The notes beneath the pieces were generated by a model. That model did not search any database and was not told where the DNA came from. It worked only from the letters and a program-made list of their open reading frames with translations. Position numbers and translations under genes: made by a program. A stretch of DNA of 64,000 bases, from assembly GCA_963847595.1 (NCBI GenBank), contig CAWKAJ010000001.1, forward strand, positions 248,001-312,000, in the 5' to 3' direction. Source of the DNA: JACWAE01 sp963847595 (lineage in GTDB: Bacteria; Chloroflexota; Dehalococcoidia; SZUA-161). Positions 24,069-32,782 of the stretch are shown here, piece after piece; the first letter of the stretch is position 1; each line of letters begins with the position of its first letter.

Positions 24069-25335
24069 CTTTCTCCTTGGTCACCAGGATTTTCTCGACC
24101 TTCAGCCCCTTCATCGCAGTTACCGCCATCTTCAACTTCTCGTATCTCAACTGCTCCCCCTCTTTGGGGATATGGCCAAGTAAACTCAAGACAAAGCCGG
24201 CAACTGTCTCATAAGGCCCCTCGGGAACCCCCAATTCCAGCTTCTCGTTAGCATCTTCGATCTTCATCCCGCCATCGATCTGAAAACTGTTTTCACCGAC
24301 TGTCTCAAAGCTTTTCCTCGCTTTCGTCAGTTCATCCTCCATCTCCCCCACGATTTCCTCCAGTAGCTGCTCCACAGTTATCATACCGGCAACGCCACCG
24401 AACTCATCTGCAACTATAGCCAGATGGTCACCGGACTTCTGTAGTTCGGCAAAAAGTTCAGCCACCAATTTATTCTCTGGAACAAAGTGGACCGGACGCA
24501 GCAGTTCATCAATCGAGTTATCTTCTTGACACGAGCCTTTTGCTTGAGCCATTAGCAGATCTTTTATCCAGAGGATTCCCACTACCTTATCCCTGCTATC
24601 TTCATATACAGGGAATCGCGAATGTGGAGTCTGGGCATAGATAGAGAGAAAATCACGTATCGTGGTGCCTTTCTCCACCCAGGTAACGCTGGGACGAGGA
24701 GTCAGCACCTCGGAGACCCGACGGTCGCCGAAGCGAAACACCGCCTCCACCATCTCAGCCTCAGACTCTTCGAGGGTCCCCTCTTCCACGCCAACTGAGA
24801 CAGCAGTGCGGATCTCCGCCTCACTTGTCAGCACCTTGGGTACAGGAGATGCCCCTACTAGTCGAGCTAATTTATCGCCGATCCAGACGAGTACCATCGC
24901 TATCGGGGATAGTATCCATATCAATATCCGCATCGGCGTGATGTATAAGAAGGCTAACCGCTCACCATATCTGGTAGCTACAACCTTGGGAAATACCTCC
25001 GCGAAGATAAGCAACAGCATGCTCACACCCAACGTAGTCACCAGCACTGACTGCCCTTCAGTCAACGCAGTAGCAATGAGAATTGTAGCCAAAGCTGCAG
25101 CAGCGGTGTTAGCCAGATTATTTCCCAGAAGCACAGTGGTCAACAGGCGCTCAGGCTTTTCTGTCATTGTAGCAACCCGCCTGGCAGCATCAGTATCAGC
25201 ATTGTCGGTACGGGCCAGATGTCTCAGCCGCAGCTTCTGCAACGAGATGAATGCTGTCTCTGAGCTGGAGAAAAAGGCGGAAAACAACAGGCACATAAAA
25301 AACAGTACCACGTATATCACATCGGTATTGTTCAT
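24034..25335 (-). CDS. CNNM/CorC-type membrane protein (hemolysin family, DUF21-CBS)
   Basis: The 433-residue product has an N-terminal DUF21 membrane domain (about residues 1-190, FSSSETAFISLQKLRLRHLA and NLANTAAAALATILIATAL), a CBS pair (VLTPRPSVTWVEKGTTIRD and VHFVPENKLVAELFAELQKSG) and a C-terminal transporter-associated CorC/HlyC domain. These proteins handle Mg or Co efflux or regulation, and early hemolysin labels are misleading. AAGGGGG precedes the ATG. It is 42 bp downstream of mtaB. Confidence 0.92.
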   Translation of the reverse strand: MNNTDVIYVVLFFMCLLFSAFFSSSETAFISLQKLRLRHLARTDNADTDAARRVATMTEKPERLLTTVLLGNNLANTAAAALATILIATALTEGQSVLVTTLGVSMLLLIFAEVFPKVVATRYGERLAFLYITPMRILIWILSPIAMVLVWIGDKLARLVGASPVPKVLTSEAEIRTAVSVGVEEGTLEESEAEMVEAVFRFGDRRVSEVLTPRPSVTWVEKGTTIRDFLSIYAQTPHSRFPVYEDSRDKVVGILWIKDLLMAQAKGSCQEDNSIDELLRPVHFVPENKLVAELFAELQKSGDHLAIVADEFGGVAGMITVEQLLEEIVGEMEDELTKARKSFETVGENSFQIDGGMKIEDANEKLELGVPEGPYETVAGFVLSLLGHIPKEGEQLRYEKLKMAVTAMKGLKVEKILVTKEKDAATTSDVQQK

Positions 25336-25376
25336 AATCTCAACCCCCTTACCCCATTAAAGCCAAAACCTTGGGG

Positions 25377-26657
25377 TTATACCAATTCCCCCACAAGGAT
25401 ACCATCTCGCTGCCCAACTACTTTTGTCGCCAGTACCCGATTACCCAGGTACTCCTGGCTGGGTAGAAAAACCCTCAAATAGTTTTCGGTGAGCCCGAAC
25501 CAGATGCCGTCTTTCTTACCCTCCCACAACACATTCACGCTCCGGCCCGCGAACCGTTCCCTGAAGCTGCAGGTGCTTCTATGAGCCAGCTCAAGCATGA
25601 GCTGGCATCGCCGCTTCTTTTCACCGTCTCCCACCTTACCTGCCATCCGCGCTGCTTTGGTGCCCGGACGAGCCGAATAGGGAAAAACGTGCGTGGCAGC
25701 GAATCCCATACGTTCGCAGAATCGGTAGCTCTCGCTGAACTCTTCCTCGCTCTCCCCGGGGAAGCCAACCATCAGGTCAGTGGTCAAAGATAAGTCCGGT
25801 ATAGCCTCACGGGCCATCGCTGCCGCGCGCTCATAATCGGCAATAGAATAAGCTCGCCCCATCCTCTGCAGCACCGCGTCGCTGCCGCTCTGCAGCGGGA
25901 GGTGAATATGAGGGCAGAGCCGGCTATCTTTCCAGAGACTCAGAAATTCCGGAGTTAGGTCGCTGGGCTCCAGCGACGAGAGCCGTAATCGCTGTACTTC
26001 GCTCTCACTGAGCATACGCTCGACTAACCCCTGAAGTCCACCTTCATGCTCATAGCTCCCGATCCGCGTACCGGTCAGCACCACCTCTTTATATCCTTCG
26101 GCTGCCCTCGTTTTGACCTCGGCGATGACATCATCCTGAGAGCGGCTTCTCTCCCGCCCCCGGACCCGGGGCACCACGCAAAACGAACAGGGCTGGCTGC
26201 ACCCCTCCTGAATCTTTACCAGCGCCCGAGTGCGAAATGTCGAGCTTTTAAGAACATCCTCCGACCCGCAACTCTCATGCCCATTGGTCTTGGCCTGGAC
26301 TATCTCTGCCAGCCTCTCCTTATCGCGGTTGCCCACAACCAGTCCCACCCCCTCGATGCCCCCGACTTCCACAGCGGCCCTCTCCACATAGCAGCCCGTA
26401 GCTACAATTAGTGCTTTCGGGTTACGTCGCTGGGCTAGCCTCAGCAGATTACGACACTTGCGATCGGCGATATGGGTTACCGTGCATGTGTTCAGCAGGT
26501 AGATATCAGCCGCTTGGTCAGGGGCAACGACTTGATAGCCAGCTTCGAGGAACTGGCGGGCTAAGGACTCCGTTTCTGCCTGATTGAGCTTACAACCCAG
26601 TGTCTGGAGAGCTATTGTCCCCAGGCCTGACCTCCCCTCCTCAACTGTCACCTTCAT
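25377..26657 (-). CDS. mtaB: tRNA t6A37 methylthiotransferase
   Basis: The 426-residue product has the MTTase N-terminal domain (TLGCKLNQAETES, with further Cys residues in NTCTVTHIADRKCRNLLR and ATGCYVERA), a radical SAM core with the CxxxCxxC site CSQPCSFCVVP, a VVLTGTRIGSYE block and a C-terminal TRAM-like region. MtaB adds a methylthio group to t6A37 in ANN-decoding tRNAs, using two 4Fe-4S clusters and SAM. The start may be ATG 26657 or the GTG two codons later; the GGAGG lies 2 nt before the former and 8 nt before the latter, so the GTG may be the true start. Confidence 0.92.
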   Translation of the reverse strand: MKVTVEEGRSGLGTIALQTLGCKLNQAETESLARQFLEAGYQVVAPDQAADIYLLNTCTVTHIADRKCRNLLRLAQRRNPKALIVATGCYVERAAVEVGGIEGVGLVVGNRDKERLAEIVQAKTNGHESCGSEDVLKSSTFRTRALVKIQEGCSQPCSFCVVPRVRGRERSRSQDDVIAEVKTRAAEGYKEVVLTGTRIGSYEHEGGLQGLVERMLSESEVQRLRLSSLEPSDLTPEFLSLWKDSRLCPHIHLPLQSGSDAVLQRMGRAYSIADYERAAAMAREAIPDLSLTTDLMVGFPGESEEEFSESYRFCERMGFAATHVFPYSARPGTKAARMAGKVGDGEKKRRCQLMLELAHRSTCSFRERFAGRSVNVLWEGKKDGIWFGLTENYLRVFLPSQEYLGNRVLATKVVGQRDGILVGELV

Positions 26658-26811
26658 TTCCTCCAGGTGCTGCCTCCGCCTTATTATATGTTGCCCTATC
26701 TCGCTCCGTCAAGTTCAGCGCAATGCGACGAAGCCTTCATATTCCTGACCCTTTGCCAGGCTATTATCAGGGGGACCTTATAATTTGTAATAGCTATGTT
26801 ATTAATTTTAC

Positions 26812-26840
26812 TTGACAATGTCGTTGTCACTAATTATAAT
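26812..26840 (+). promoter_or_regulatory. Consensus promoter with overlapping inverted repeat (dnaJ-hspR operator)
   Basis: TTGACA (26812-26817) and TATAAT (26835-26840) are separated by exactly 17 bp, a perfect vegetative promoter. The inverted repeat TGACAA-TGTCG-TTGTCA (26813-26829) covers the -35 and spacer. Its position and the HspR gene two genes later suggest a repressor site, although it is not the canonical Streptomyces HAIR sequence. Confidence 0.75.
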
Positions 26841-26860
26841 ACAACTCAGGAGGCTTAGCT

Positions 26861-27841
26861 ATGGCGGCCAAGGATTATTATGCGATTCTGGGACTAAGCA
26901 AAAACGCTACCGACAAGGATATAAAGCAGGCTTACAGGAAGCTGGCCCGTCAGTATCACCCTGACGTTAACCCCGGCAACAAGTCAGCCGAGGCCAGGTT
27001 CAAGGAGATAAACGAGGCCCACGAGGTGCTCTCCGACCCTGAGAAACGCAAGAAATACGACCAGTTCGGCGAGCAGTGGCAGTACGCCGACCAGTTCGCC
27101 AGGGCAGGAGGGCAGCAACAGCAGCCAGCCTGGGAGTTCCGGAGAGGCGGCACTCAATACGACTTCGGCGACACGGGCGAAGCTGAAGGTTTTGGAGATA
27201 TCTTCGATTCCCTCCTCCGCGGCTCCAGAGGCAGGACAACGCGCCGCCCTCTGAGAGGTCAGGACTTCGAACAGCCTGTCGAGGTATCTCTGGAGGAGGC
27301 TTATCGGGGCACAGCGCGGGTGCTCGAGATGCAGGTCGAGGAACCGTGCCCCACCTGCAAGGGTAGGGGCTGTCGCACCTGCGGCGGCGCAGGGGCCGTG
27401 CTCAGGCCCAGGCGTCTCGAGGTCAAGATCCCGCCCGGTGTCAGGGAAGGCTCCCGCGTCAGGATCGCCGGCAAGGGCGGGCCGGGCCAGACGGGAGGCG
27501 AAGCCGGTGACCTTTACCTGCTCATTTCGGTGAAGCCGGACAACCGATTCCAGAGAACAGAGGACGACCTTCATGTGGATGTGCCCGTCCTTTTGACTGA
27601 TGCTATTCTGGGCGGCGAGGTTGAGGTGCCCACGCTGGAGGGCAAGAAGCTGGCCCTCAAGATACCGCCCGAGACCCAGAACAGCAAGGTGTTTCGCCTT
27701 GCGGGGCAGGGCATGCCCCGTCTCGGCAACAATACCAAAGGCGACCTCTTTGCCAGGGTCAACGTTGTCCTGCCCGCCAGTCTCTCCCCAAGGGAGAAGG
27801 AGCTTTTCCAACAGCTAAAATCGCTTCGTGCTAAAGGATAA
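26861..27841 (+). CDS. DnaJ-type co-chaperone (CbpA-like, no zinc-finger array)
   Basis: The 326-residue product has an N-terminal J domain (DYYAILGLSKNATDKDIKQ, and the HPD motif in YHPDVNPG near residue 37), a Gly/Arg linker (QQQQP, RGSRGR) and the DnaJ C-terminal substrate domains. The zinc-finger region is reduced to PCPTCKGRGCRTCGGAG, two CxxCxG modules instead of the four of full DnaJ. It would deliver substrates to DnaK; no dnaK is in this window. AGGAGG lies before the ATG, downstream of a perfect promoter, and hspR follows by 33 bp. Confidence 0.9.
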   Translation: MAAKDYYAILGLSKNATDKDIKQAYRKLARQYHPDVNPGNKSAEARFKEINEAHEVLSDPEKRKKYDQFGEQWQYADQFARAGGQQQQPAWEFRRGGTQYDFGDTGEAEGFGDIFDSLLRGSRGRTTRRPLRGQDFEQPVEVSLEEAYRGTARVLEMQVEEPCPTCKGRGCRTCGGAGAVLRPRRLEVKIPPGVREGSRVRIAGKGGPGQTGGEAGDLYLLISVKPDNRFQRTEDDLHVDVPVLLTDAILGGEVEVPTLEGKKLALKIPPETQNSKVFRLAGQGMPRLGNNTKGDLFARVNVVLPASLSPREKELFQQLKSLRAKG

Positions 27842-27874
27842 TGTCAAATGCGTCAACCACGGAGGTCAAAGACT

Positions 27875-28189
27875 ATGGAAGCTGAATATTCTGAGCCCCG
27901 TTATATCATAAGTATTGCAGCCAACATGCTCGGCGTGCATGTCCAGACACTGAGATACTACGAGCGGGCAGGCATGATCGAGCCCTCGCGTTCCCGGGGC
28001 AACAGGCGTCTCTATTCCGCGAGTGACATCGAACGCCTCCGCCGCATCAAGACCCTCATTGATGACCTGGGAGTCAATCTGGCCGGCGTAGAGGTCATCA
28101 TCAGGATGAGCCAGCGCATGATCGAGATGGAGAGGGAGATACAGGAGTTGGAACAGAGAATACAGCGCCTCACCGAGGCCGGAGCATGA
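27875..28189 (+). CDS. hspR: HspR heat-shock repressor (MerR family)
   Basis: The 104-residue product starts at ATG 27875, where GGAGGT sits 8 nt upstream; an earlier ATG (27848) lacks such a site. The MerR HTH segment YIISIAANMLGVHVQTLRYY, ERAGMIEPSRSRGNRRLYS and DIERLRRIKTLIDDLGVNLAGVE identify HspR, which represses dnaK/clp operons with DnaK as co-repressor. A C-terminal helix with heptads (MEREIQELEQRIQRL) could mediate dimers. It is cotranscribed with the J-protein and precedes clpC, so feedback control of this unit is likely (inference). Confidence 0.93.
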   Translation: MEAEYSEPRYIISIAANMLGVHVQTLRYYERAGMIEPSRSRGNRRLYSASDIERLRRIKTLIDDLGVNLAGVEVIIRMSQRMIEMEREIQELEQRIQRLTEAGA

Positions 28190-28204
28190 TTTCAGCAAAC
28201 TATG

Positions 28205-28360
28205 CGATGATGAGACCCCTGCAAAAGAGGTGCAGGAAACTTCCTGCCGGGGGTTTGGGGGCCTGTCCTGAGCCCTGTCCTGAGTTCATCGAAGGATTGT
28301 CGAAGGATGTCCCCCAAATCCTAAAATCCCCCAAGATTGGGGGATAAGGGGGTTGATGTA
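28205..28360. repeat. C/G-run repeat copy between hspR and clpC
   Basis: A copy of the same family as at 2160-2386: GAGGTGCAGGA, CTTCCTGCCGGGGG, TTTGGGGG, CCTGTCCTGAG, a TCGAAGGATTGTCGAAGGAT insert, CCCCCAA, TCCCCCAAGATTGGGGGA and AAGGGGGTTGATG. The internal CCTGTCCTGAG occurs twice, showing a small tandem duplication. Confidence 0.78.
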
Positions 28361-28367
28361 GATTATT

Positions 28368-28394
28368 TTAGCACTCTCTATGATGAGAGTTTGC
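28368..28394 (+). promoter_or_regulatory. CIRCE-like half site with palindrome upstream of clpC
   Basis: TTAGCACTC (28368-28376) equals the left arm of the HrcA operator CIRCE, and an inverted repeat ACTCTC-TATGAT-GAGAGT follows (28373-28390). The right CIRCE arm is poor (GAGTTTGCC instead of GAGTGCTAA). It lies about 18 bp before the clpC start. Confidence 0.4.
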
Positions 28395-28411
28395 CAGAGG
28401 GAGAATAGACC

Positions 28412-30841
28412 ATGATGAAGCCCGAAAAGCTTACCGAACAGGCCCAGGAAATGCTCGCTGCTTCACAGGAGCTGGTGCTCCAATACCGTCACAACCAGTG
28501 GGACGTGGAGCACGTCCTGCTAGCCCTGTTGCAGAAAGAGGATAGCGTCGCCGCTGATGTACTTAGAGAGCTCCGTGTTGATATTGACCGGGTGAGAGAA
28601 AGGGTAGAACAGGCCCTGCAACGCAGCCCCAAGGTAGCTGGTGAGATCACACAGGTATACCCCACCCCTCGTGTTGCCAGCATGCTCCAGAGAGCCTCCA
28701 ACGAGGCCGCCAGGCTCAAGGACGAGTTTGTGAGCACAGAACACCTGCTCATCGCCATCGCCGGAGAGCAGCAGGGGGAAGCAGCCCGTATTCTTAAGGA
28801 ATTCGGTATCGACCAGGAGAAGATATACCGTGCCCTTCAGGGCATCCGCGGCGGGCAGCGCGTCACCGACCCTAAGGCAGAGAGCAAATATCGCGCCCTG
28901 GAGAAATACAGCCGCGACCTGACCGAACTCGCCAGAGCAGGCAAGCTTGACCCCGTCATCGGGCGCGATGAAGAGATAAGGCGGGTGATGCAGATACTTA
29001 CCCGCCGCACCAAGAATAACCCCGTCATCATCGGCGAGGTCGGCGTGGGCAAGACAGCCATCGCCGAAGGGCTGGCACAGAAAATCGTGGCCGGCGACGT
29101 CCCCGATTCTCTGAAGGGGCGCCGTGTCCTCGCTCTGGATATGGGAGCGCTGGTCGCCGGAAGTAAGTTCCGCGGCGAGTTCGAGGAGCGGCTCAAGGCC
29201 GTCATGGACGAAATCCGCCGCGCTCAGGGAGAGATAGTGCTCTTCATCGACGAGTTGCATACCGTAGTCGGGGCCGGGGCCGCCGAAGGGGCCATAGATG
29301 CCTCCAACATGCTGAAGCCGGCGCTGTCCCGTGGTGAGCTCCAGGCACTGGGCGCTACCACGCTCGATGAATATAAGAAGTATGTCGAAAAAGACCGCGC
29401 CCTGGAGAGAAGATTCCAGCAGGTGTACATAGATGAGCCCAGTGCGGAGGATACCATCGAGATGCTGAAGGGGCTGAGGCCTCGATACGAAGCCCATCAC
29501 AAGATCAAGATAGATGATTCTGCGCTGGAAGCTGCGGCCAAGCTCAGCCAGCGTTATATCTCGGACCGGCACCTTCCCGACAAGGCCATAGACCTCATTG
29601 ACGAAGCCGCATCCAAGCTGAGGATCGACGCCGAGAGTCCTCCGCAGGAGGTCAAGAGCCTGGAGCAGAGAATTCAGCAGATGACCAACGAGGAGGAGGC
29701 AGCCTCGCAGCGCGGCGACTACAAGCAATCCGCCACGCTCAAGGCGCAGCGTCTGAGCCTGGAGAAAGAGTACGAGAAGGCCCGGAACAAATGGCTTAAG
29801 GATAAGAAAATAAAACAGGTAGTTACCGAGGAGGACATCGCCGAGCTCATCTCCAAGTGGACCGGCATCCCGGTAAGGCGCATGCTCGAAGGGGAGACCG
29901 GAAAGCTCCTCCATATGGAGGAAAGCCTGCACCTCAGGATCGTGGGACAGGACGAGGCCATCAACGCAGTCTCCGATGCCATCAGGAGGGCGCGTGCCGG
30001 GTTGAAAGACCCCAAGAGGCCCATCGGCAGCTTCATCTTCCTGGGACCCACCGGCGTGGGCAAGACCGAGCTCGCCCGGGCCCTGGCTGAGTTCCTCTTC
30101 GATGACGAGGATGCCATGGTCAGGCTCGACATGTCGGAGTACATGGAGAAGCACACCGTGTCCCGCCTCATCGGCGCTCCACCGGGGTACATCGGCTATG
30201 AAGAGGGCGGCCAGCTCACTGAGGCTGTGCGTCGCCGACCCTACAAGGTCATCCTGTTCGACGAGATAGAGAAGGCGCATGAAGACGTGTTCAACATCCT
30301 GCTCCAGATACTGGAGGACGGACGTCTTACCGATGGCCACGGCAGGACTGTTGACTTCAAAAACACCGTGCTCATCATGACCTCGAACCTGGGCGGCGAG
30401 GAATTTCAGCGCGGATCTCTCGGCTTCCTCCATGAGATGCAGACCGAGAGCGAGCAGAAGAGGCTCAGGGGTACCATCGAGACCGCTCTGAAGAAGAAAT
30501 TCCGTCCTGAGTTCCTCAACCGCATCGATGAGGTCATCATATTCAAGCCGCTCACCGAGGAGCAGATAAGGCAGATTGTTGACCTCCAGATAAAAGAGGT
30601 ACAGAAACGGCTTGCCGACCGCAAGATAACCGTGACGCTCACTGATAAGGCCAAGGACTGGCTGGCCAAGGCCGGCTTCGACCCCACATTTGGCGCACGT
30701 CCTTTGAAGAGGGCCATCCAGCGTGAAGTGGAGACCCCGCTGTCCAAGAAGATACTGCAGGGCGAGTTCAAAGAAGGCGACGAAGTCAAAGTTGACCTCA
30801 GCACCGAAGGACTGGTCTTCAGCGCCAACGGCAGACTGTAG
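28412..30841 (+). CDS. clpC: ClpC-type AAA+ unfoldase
   Basis: The 809-residue product has the N-terminal Clp domain (about 1-150), NBD1 with Walker A GEVGVGKT near residue 210, a short UVR-type middle region (QQMTNEEEAASQRGDYKQSA) instead of the long ClpB coiled coil, and NBD2 with GPTGVGKT near 545. In NBD2 the loop after the sensor segment reads GSLGF, matching the xGF tripeptide that docks into ClpP, absent in ClpB. So it is a proteolytic partner of ClpP (gene at 52128) despite a ClpB-like operon setting. The stop codon lies inside a GTAGGGGC repeat. A start at 28412 (ATG) or 28415 (ATG) is equally possible. Confidence 0.9.
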   Translation: MMKPEKLTEQAQEMLAASQELVLQYRHNQWDVEHVLLALLQKEDSVAADVLRELRVDIDRVRERVEQALQRSPKVAGEITQVYPTPRVASMLQRASNEAARLKDEFVSTEHLLIAIAGEQQGEAARILKEFGIDQEKIYRALQGIRGGQRVTDPKAESKYRALEKYSRDLTELARAGKLDPVIGRDEEIRRVMQILTRRTKNNPVIIGEVGVGKTAIAEGLAQKIVAGDVPDSLKGRRVLALDMGALVAGSKFRGEFEERLKAVMDEIRRAQGEIVLFIDELHTVVGAGAAEGAIDASNMLKPALSRGELQALGATTLDEYKKYVEKDRALERRFQQVYIDEPSAEDTIEMLKGLRPRYEAHHKIKIDDSALEAAAKLSQRYISDRHLPDKAIDLIDEAASKLRIDAESPPQEVKSLEQRIQQMTNEEEAASQRGDYKQSATLKAQRLSLEKEYEKARNKWLKDKKIKQVVTEEDIAELISKWTGIPVRRMLEGETGKLLHMEESLHLRIVGQDEAINAVSDAIRRARAGLKDPKRPIGSFIFLGPTGVGKTELARALAEFLFDDEDAMVRLDMSEYMEKHTVSRLIGAPPGYIGYEEGGQLTEAVRRRPYKVILFDEIEKAHEDVFNILLQILEDGRLTDGHGRTVDFKNTVLIMTSNLGGEEFQRGSLGFLHEMQTESEQKRLRGTIETALKKKFRPEFLNRIDEVIIFKPLTEEQIRQIVDLQIKEVQKRLADRKITVTLTDKAKDWLAKAGFDPTFGARPLKRAIQREVETPLSKKILQGEFKEGDEVKVDLSTEGLVFSANGRL

Positions 30842-31553
30842 GGGCACGGGGACATGCTCACAGGGTAGATTGGAGCACCCGCTCCAACCCCGGCTGTAGG
30901 GGCACAAAATTTTGTGCCCTAAACCGTAGGGGCGGTTCACGAACCGCCCTTCATGTCATTGCTTTGAAAATGGAATGCTGAGGGCTCAATGTCATTCTGA
31001 CCCTGAACGGAGTGAAGGGGAAGAATCTCAGTGCTTAGCACTGCGCTACTATTTTCATTCTTGGTGGTGACGATGACAATCGCCATGACCGATCCCCCCT
31101 GAGCAGGAATCCAGGCACGCCGCGAACCAATCTCCCCCTTAGGAAAGGGGGCTAGGGGGATTAGGAGCCCTTAGGGTTGTAGGGGCGTTCAACTGAACGC
31201 CCTGACAGGTAGATTGGAGCATCCGCTCCAACCCCTGCTGTAGGGGCACGGCATGCCGTGCCCAAAAACGTAGGGGCGGTTCGTGAACCGCCCCTCATGT
31301 CATTGCGAGAAGTCCTTCCCAAGGAAGGATGACGAAGCAATCTCCTCGCCCCAAATCCTCTCGCCCCTTGCGGGAGAGAGTTAGAGTGAGGGGGATTAGA
31401 GTCCGTTGGCCCTGAGCCTGTCGAAGGGCCCAATCGCATAATGTAGGGGCGACCCAATGGGTCGCCCTTTGCTTGTCATTGTCCGCCTCAGTCGAATTGG
31501 AGCCACGATGGACTTGAAAGCCTGCTTTTACTCATTATGATGTAGAGGCTTTT
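30842..31553. repeat. 712-bp intergenic cluster of palindromic repeats after clpC
   Basis: No gene is seen. It holds GTAGGGGC palindromes at 30896-30919, 30926-30949, 31179-31203, 31240-31263, 31270-31293 and 31443-31466. Two copies of a composite module lie at 30864-30962 and 31208-31304: the hairpin TTGGAGC-NNNN-GCTCCAA, then two palindromes, then CATGTCATTG. Also present are a CATTGCGA...GAAGCAATCTC repeat (31299-31350), a CCCCCTTAGGAAAGGGGG stretch near 31132-31152 and a CCTGAGCCTGTCGAAGG stretch near 31412. Palindromes here may act as terminators for both flanking genes. Confidence 0.8.
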
Positions 31554-32555
31554 TCAATGGAGTTTAATGGAACTGAGTTTGTCCAGTCGTCCGAAGTCGT
31601 GCCAGGCATCGATCCAGCGGATGGTGCCGGAACGGGAGCGCATAGCTAGAGACTGCGTTTGTGCTCCGCCACTGGTATAACGTACCCCCTTCAGTAATTC
31701 GCTGCTGCTAACCCCAGTGGCAGCAAAAAAAACATCATCACTGTCTATCAGGTCCTCCGTTTTATACACTTTGTCAAGATCGAGTCCAGCGGCTATGGCT
31801 GCTTCTCTTTCCTTTTCATCTCGAGGCCAGCCCTTACATTGTATAGCGCCTCCGATACAAACTATGGCTGCAGCGGAGAGGACTCCCTCAGGCGTGCCCC
31901 CGATGCCCATGAGCACATCGACCCCCGTTTCGGGCAGGGCGGCCTGTAAACTCGCCGCTATGTCACCATCGGAAATCAGTTTGACCCGGGCGCCTGCACT
32001 CCTGATCTCTGACAGTAACTGTTCGTGGCGCGGTCTGTCCAGAACCACCACCGTAATTTCTGATACCTTTCTTTTTTTGGCTTTGGCGATATTCTTCAGG
32101 TTTTCTGCCACCGATGCCTCAATATCTATAGCGTCCTTTGCCTCACGGTCGGTGACAATCTTATTCATATACACCAGTTCCCTGGGGCAATTCATCGTCC
32201 CTCTAGCCGAGAGCGCCACGGCAGATATGGCCCCGGGAAGCCCCTTCGCAGTCAGCGTGGTGCCGTCAATCGGATCAACTGCAATGTCAACCTTTAAATC
32301 CGAGCCGCCACCGATCCGCTCCCCGATATATAGCATGGGAGCCTCGTCTTTCTCTCCCTCTCCGATGACCACGATTCCATCCATCCTGACCGAGCCCAGA
32401 ACCCACCGCATGGCTTCCACCGCTGCATGGTCCACCAGGTTTTTGTCACCCATACCGAAAAAACGGGCTGCCGACAGGGCTGCCGCTTCGGTAACACGCA
32501 CCAGCTCCATGGCTACATTACGTTCAATAAAGCGACTGGATTTTAAATCTTTCAT
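31554..32555 (-). CDS. glpX: Class II fructose-1,6-bisphosphatase
   Basis: The 333-residue product matches GlpX: ALSAARFFGMGDKNLVDHAA, GEGEKDEAPMLYIGE, the metal-binding AVDPIDGTTLTAKG near residue 95 and GIGGTPEGVLSAAA. It hydrolyses fructose-1,6-bisphosphate to fructose-6-phosphate for gluconeogenesis. A GGAGGGT ribosome site lies upstream of the ATG. It stands alone on the minus strand; the upstream 227 bp contain no gene. Confidence 0.95.
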   Translation of the reverse strand: MKDLKSSRFIERNVAMELVRVTEAAALSAARFFGMGDKNLVDHAAVEAMRWVLGSVRMDGIVVIGEGEKDEAPMLYIGERIGGGSDLKVDIAVDPIDGTTLTAKGLPGAISAVALSARGTMNCPRELVYMNKIVTDREAKDAIDIEASVAENLKNIAKAKKRKVSEITVVVLDRPRHEQLLSEIRSAGARVKLISDGDIAASLQAALPETGVDVLMGIGGTPEGVLSAAAIVCIGGAIQCKGWPRDEKEREAAIAAGLDLDKVYKTEDLIDSDDVFFAATGVSSSELLKGVRYTSGGAQTQSLAMRSRSGTIRWIDAWHDFGRLDKLSSIKLH

Positions 32556-32782
32556 GAGTAACCCTCCACTATCAATAATGTAAAGAGGAAACCGGGAATC
32601 GTAACGCTGCCATGATAATTCAAATACATGGTGCGGTCAACAAATCATCAGCTCACTGGCAAAATGCGCAAGACAGCGGAACGTTCAATGAGGACCGGGG
32701 GTGACTCTACACAAAAGCGAACACTGCCTTGAAAATGGGGCTTTGAGTTTTATCTATTGAACTGTATGTGGGCATAAAGGGC

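Noticed and set aside
28520..30940. An 806-residue open frame on the minus strand opposite clpC
   Set aside because: It is a mirror of the clpC codon pattern (high third-position GC); the plus strand holds the full AAA+ motifs, and the minus reading shows no known motif or ribosome site.
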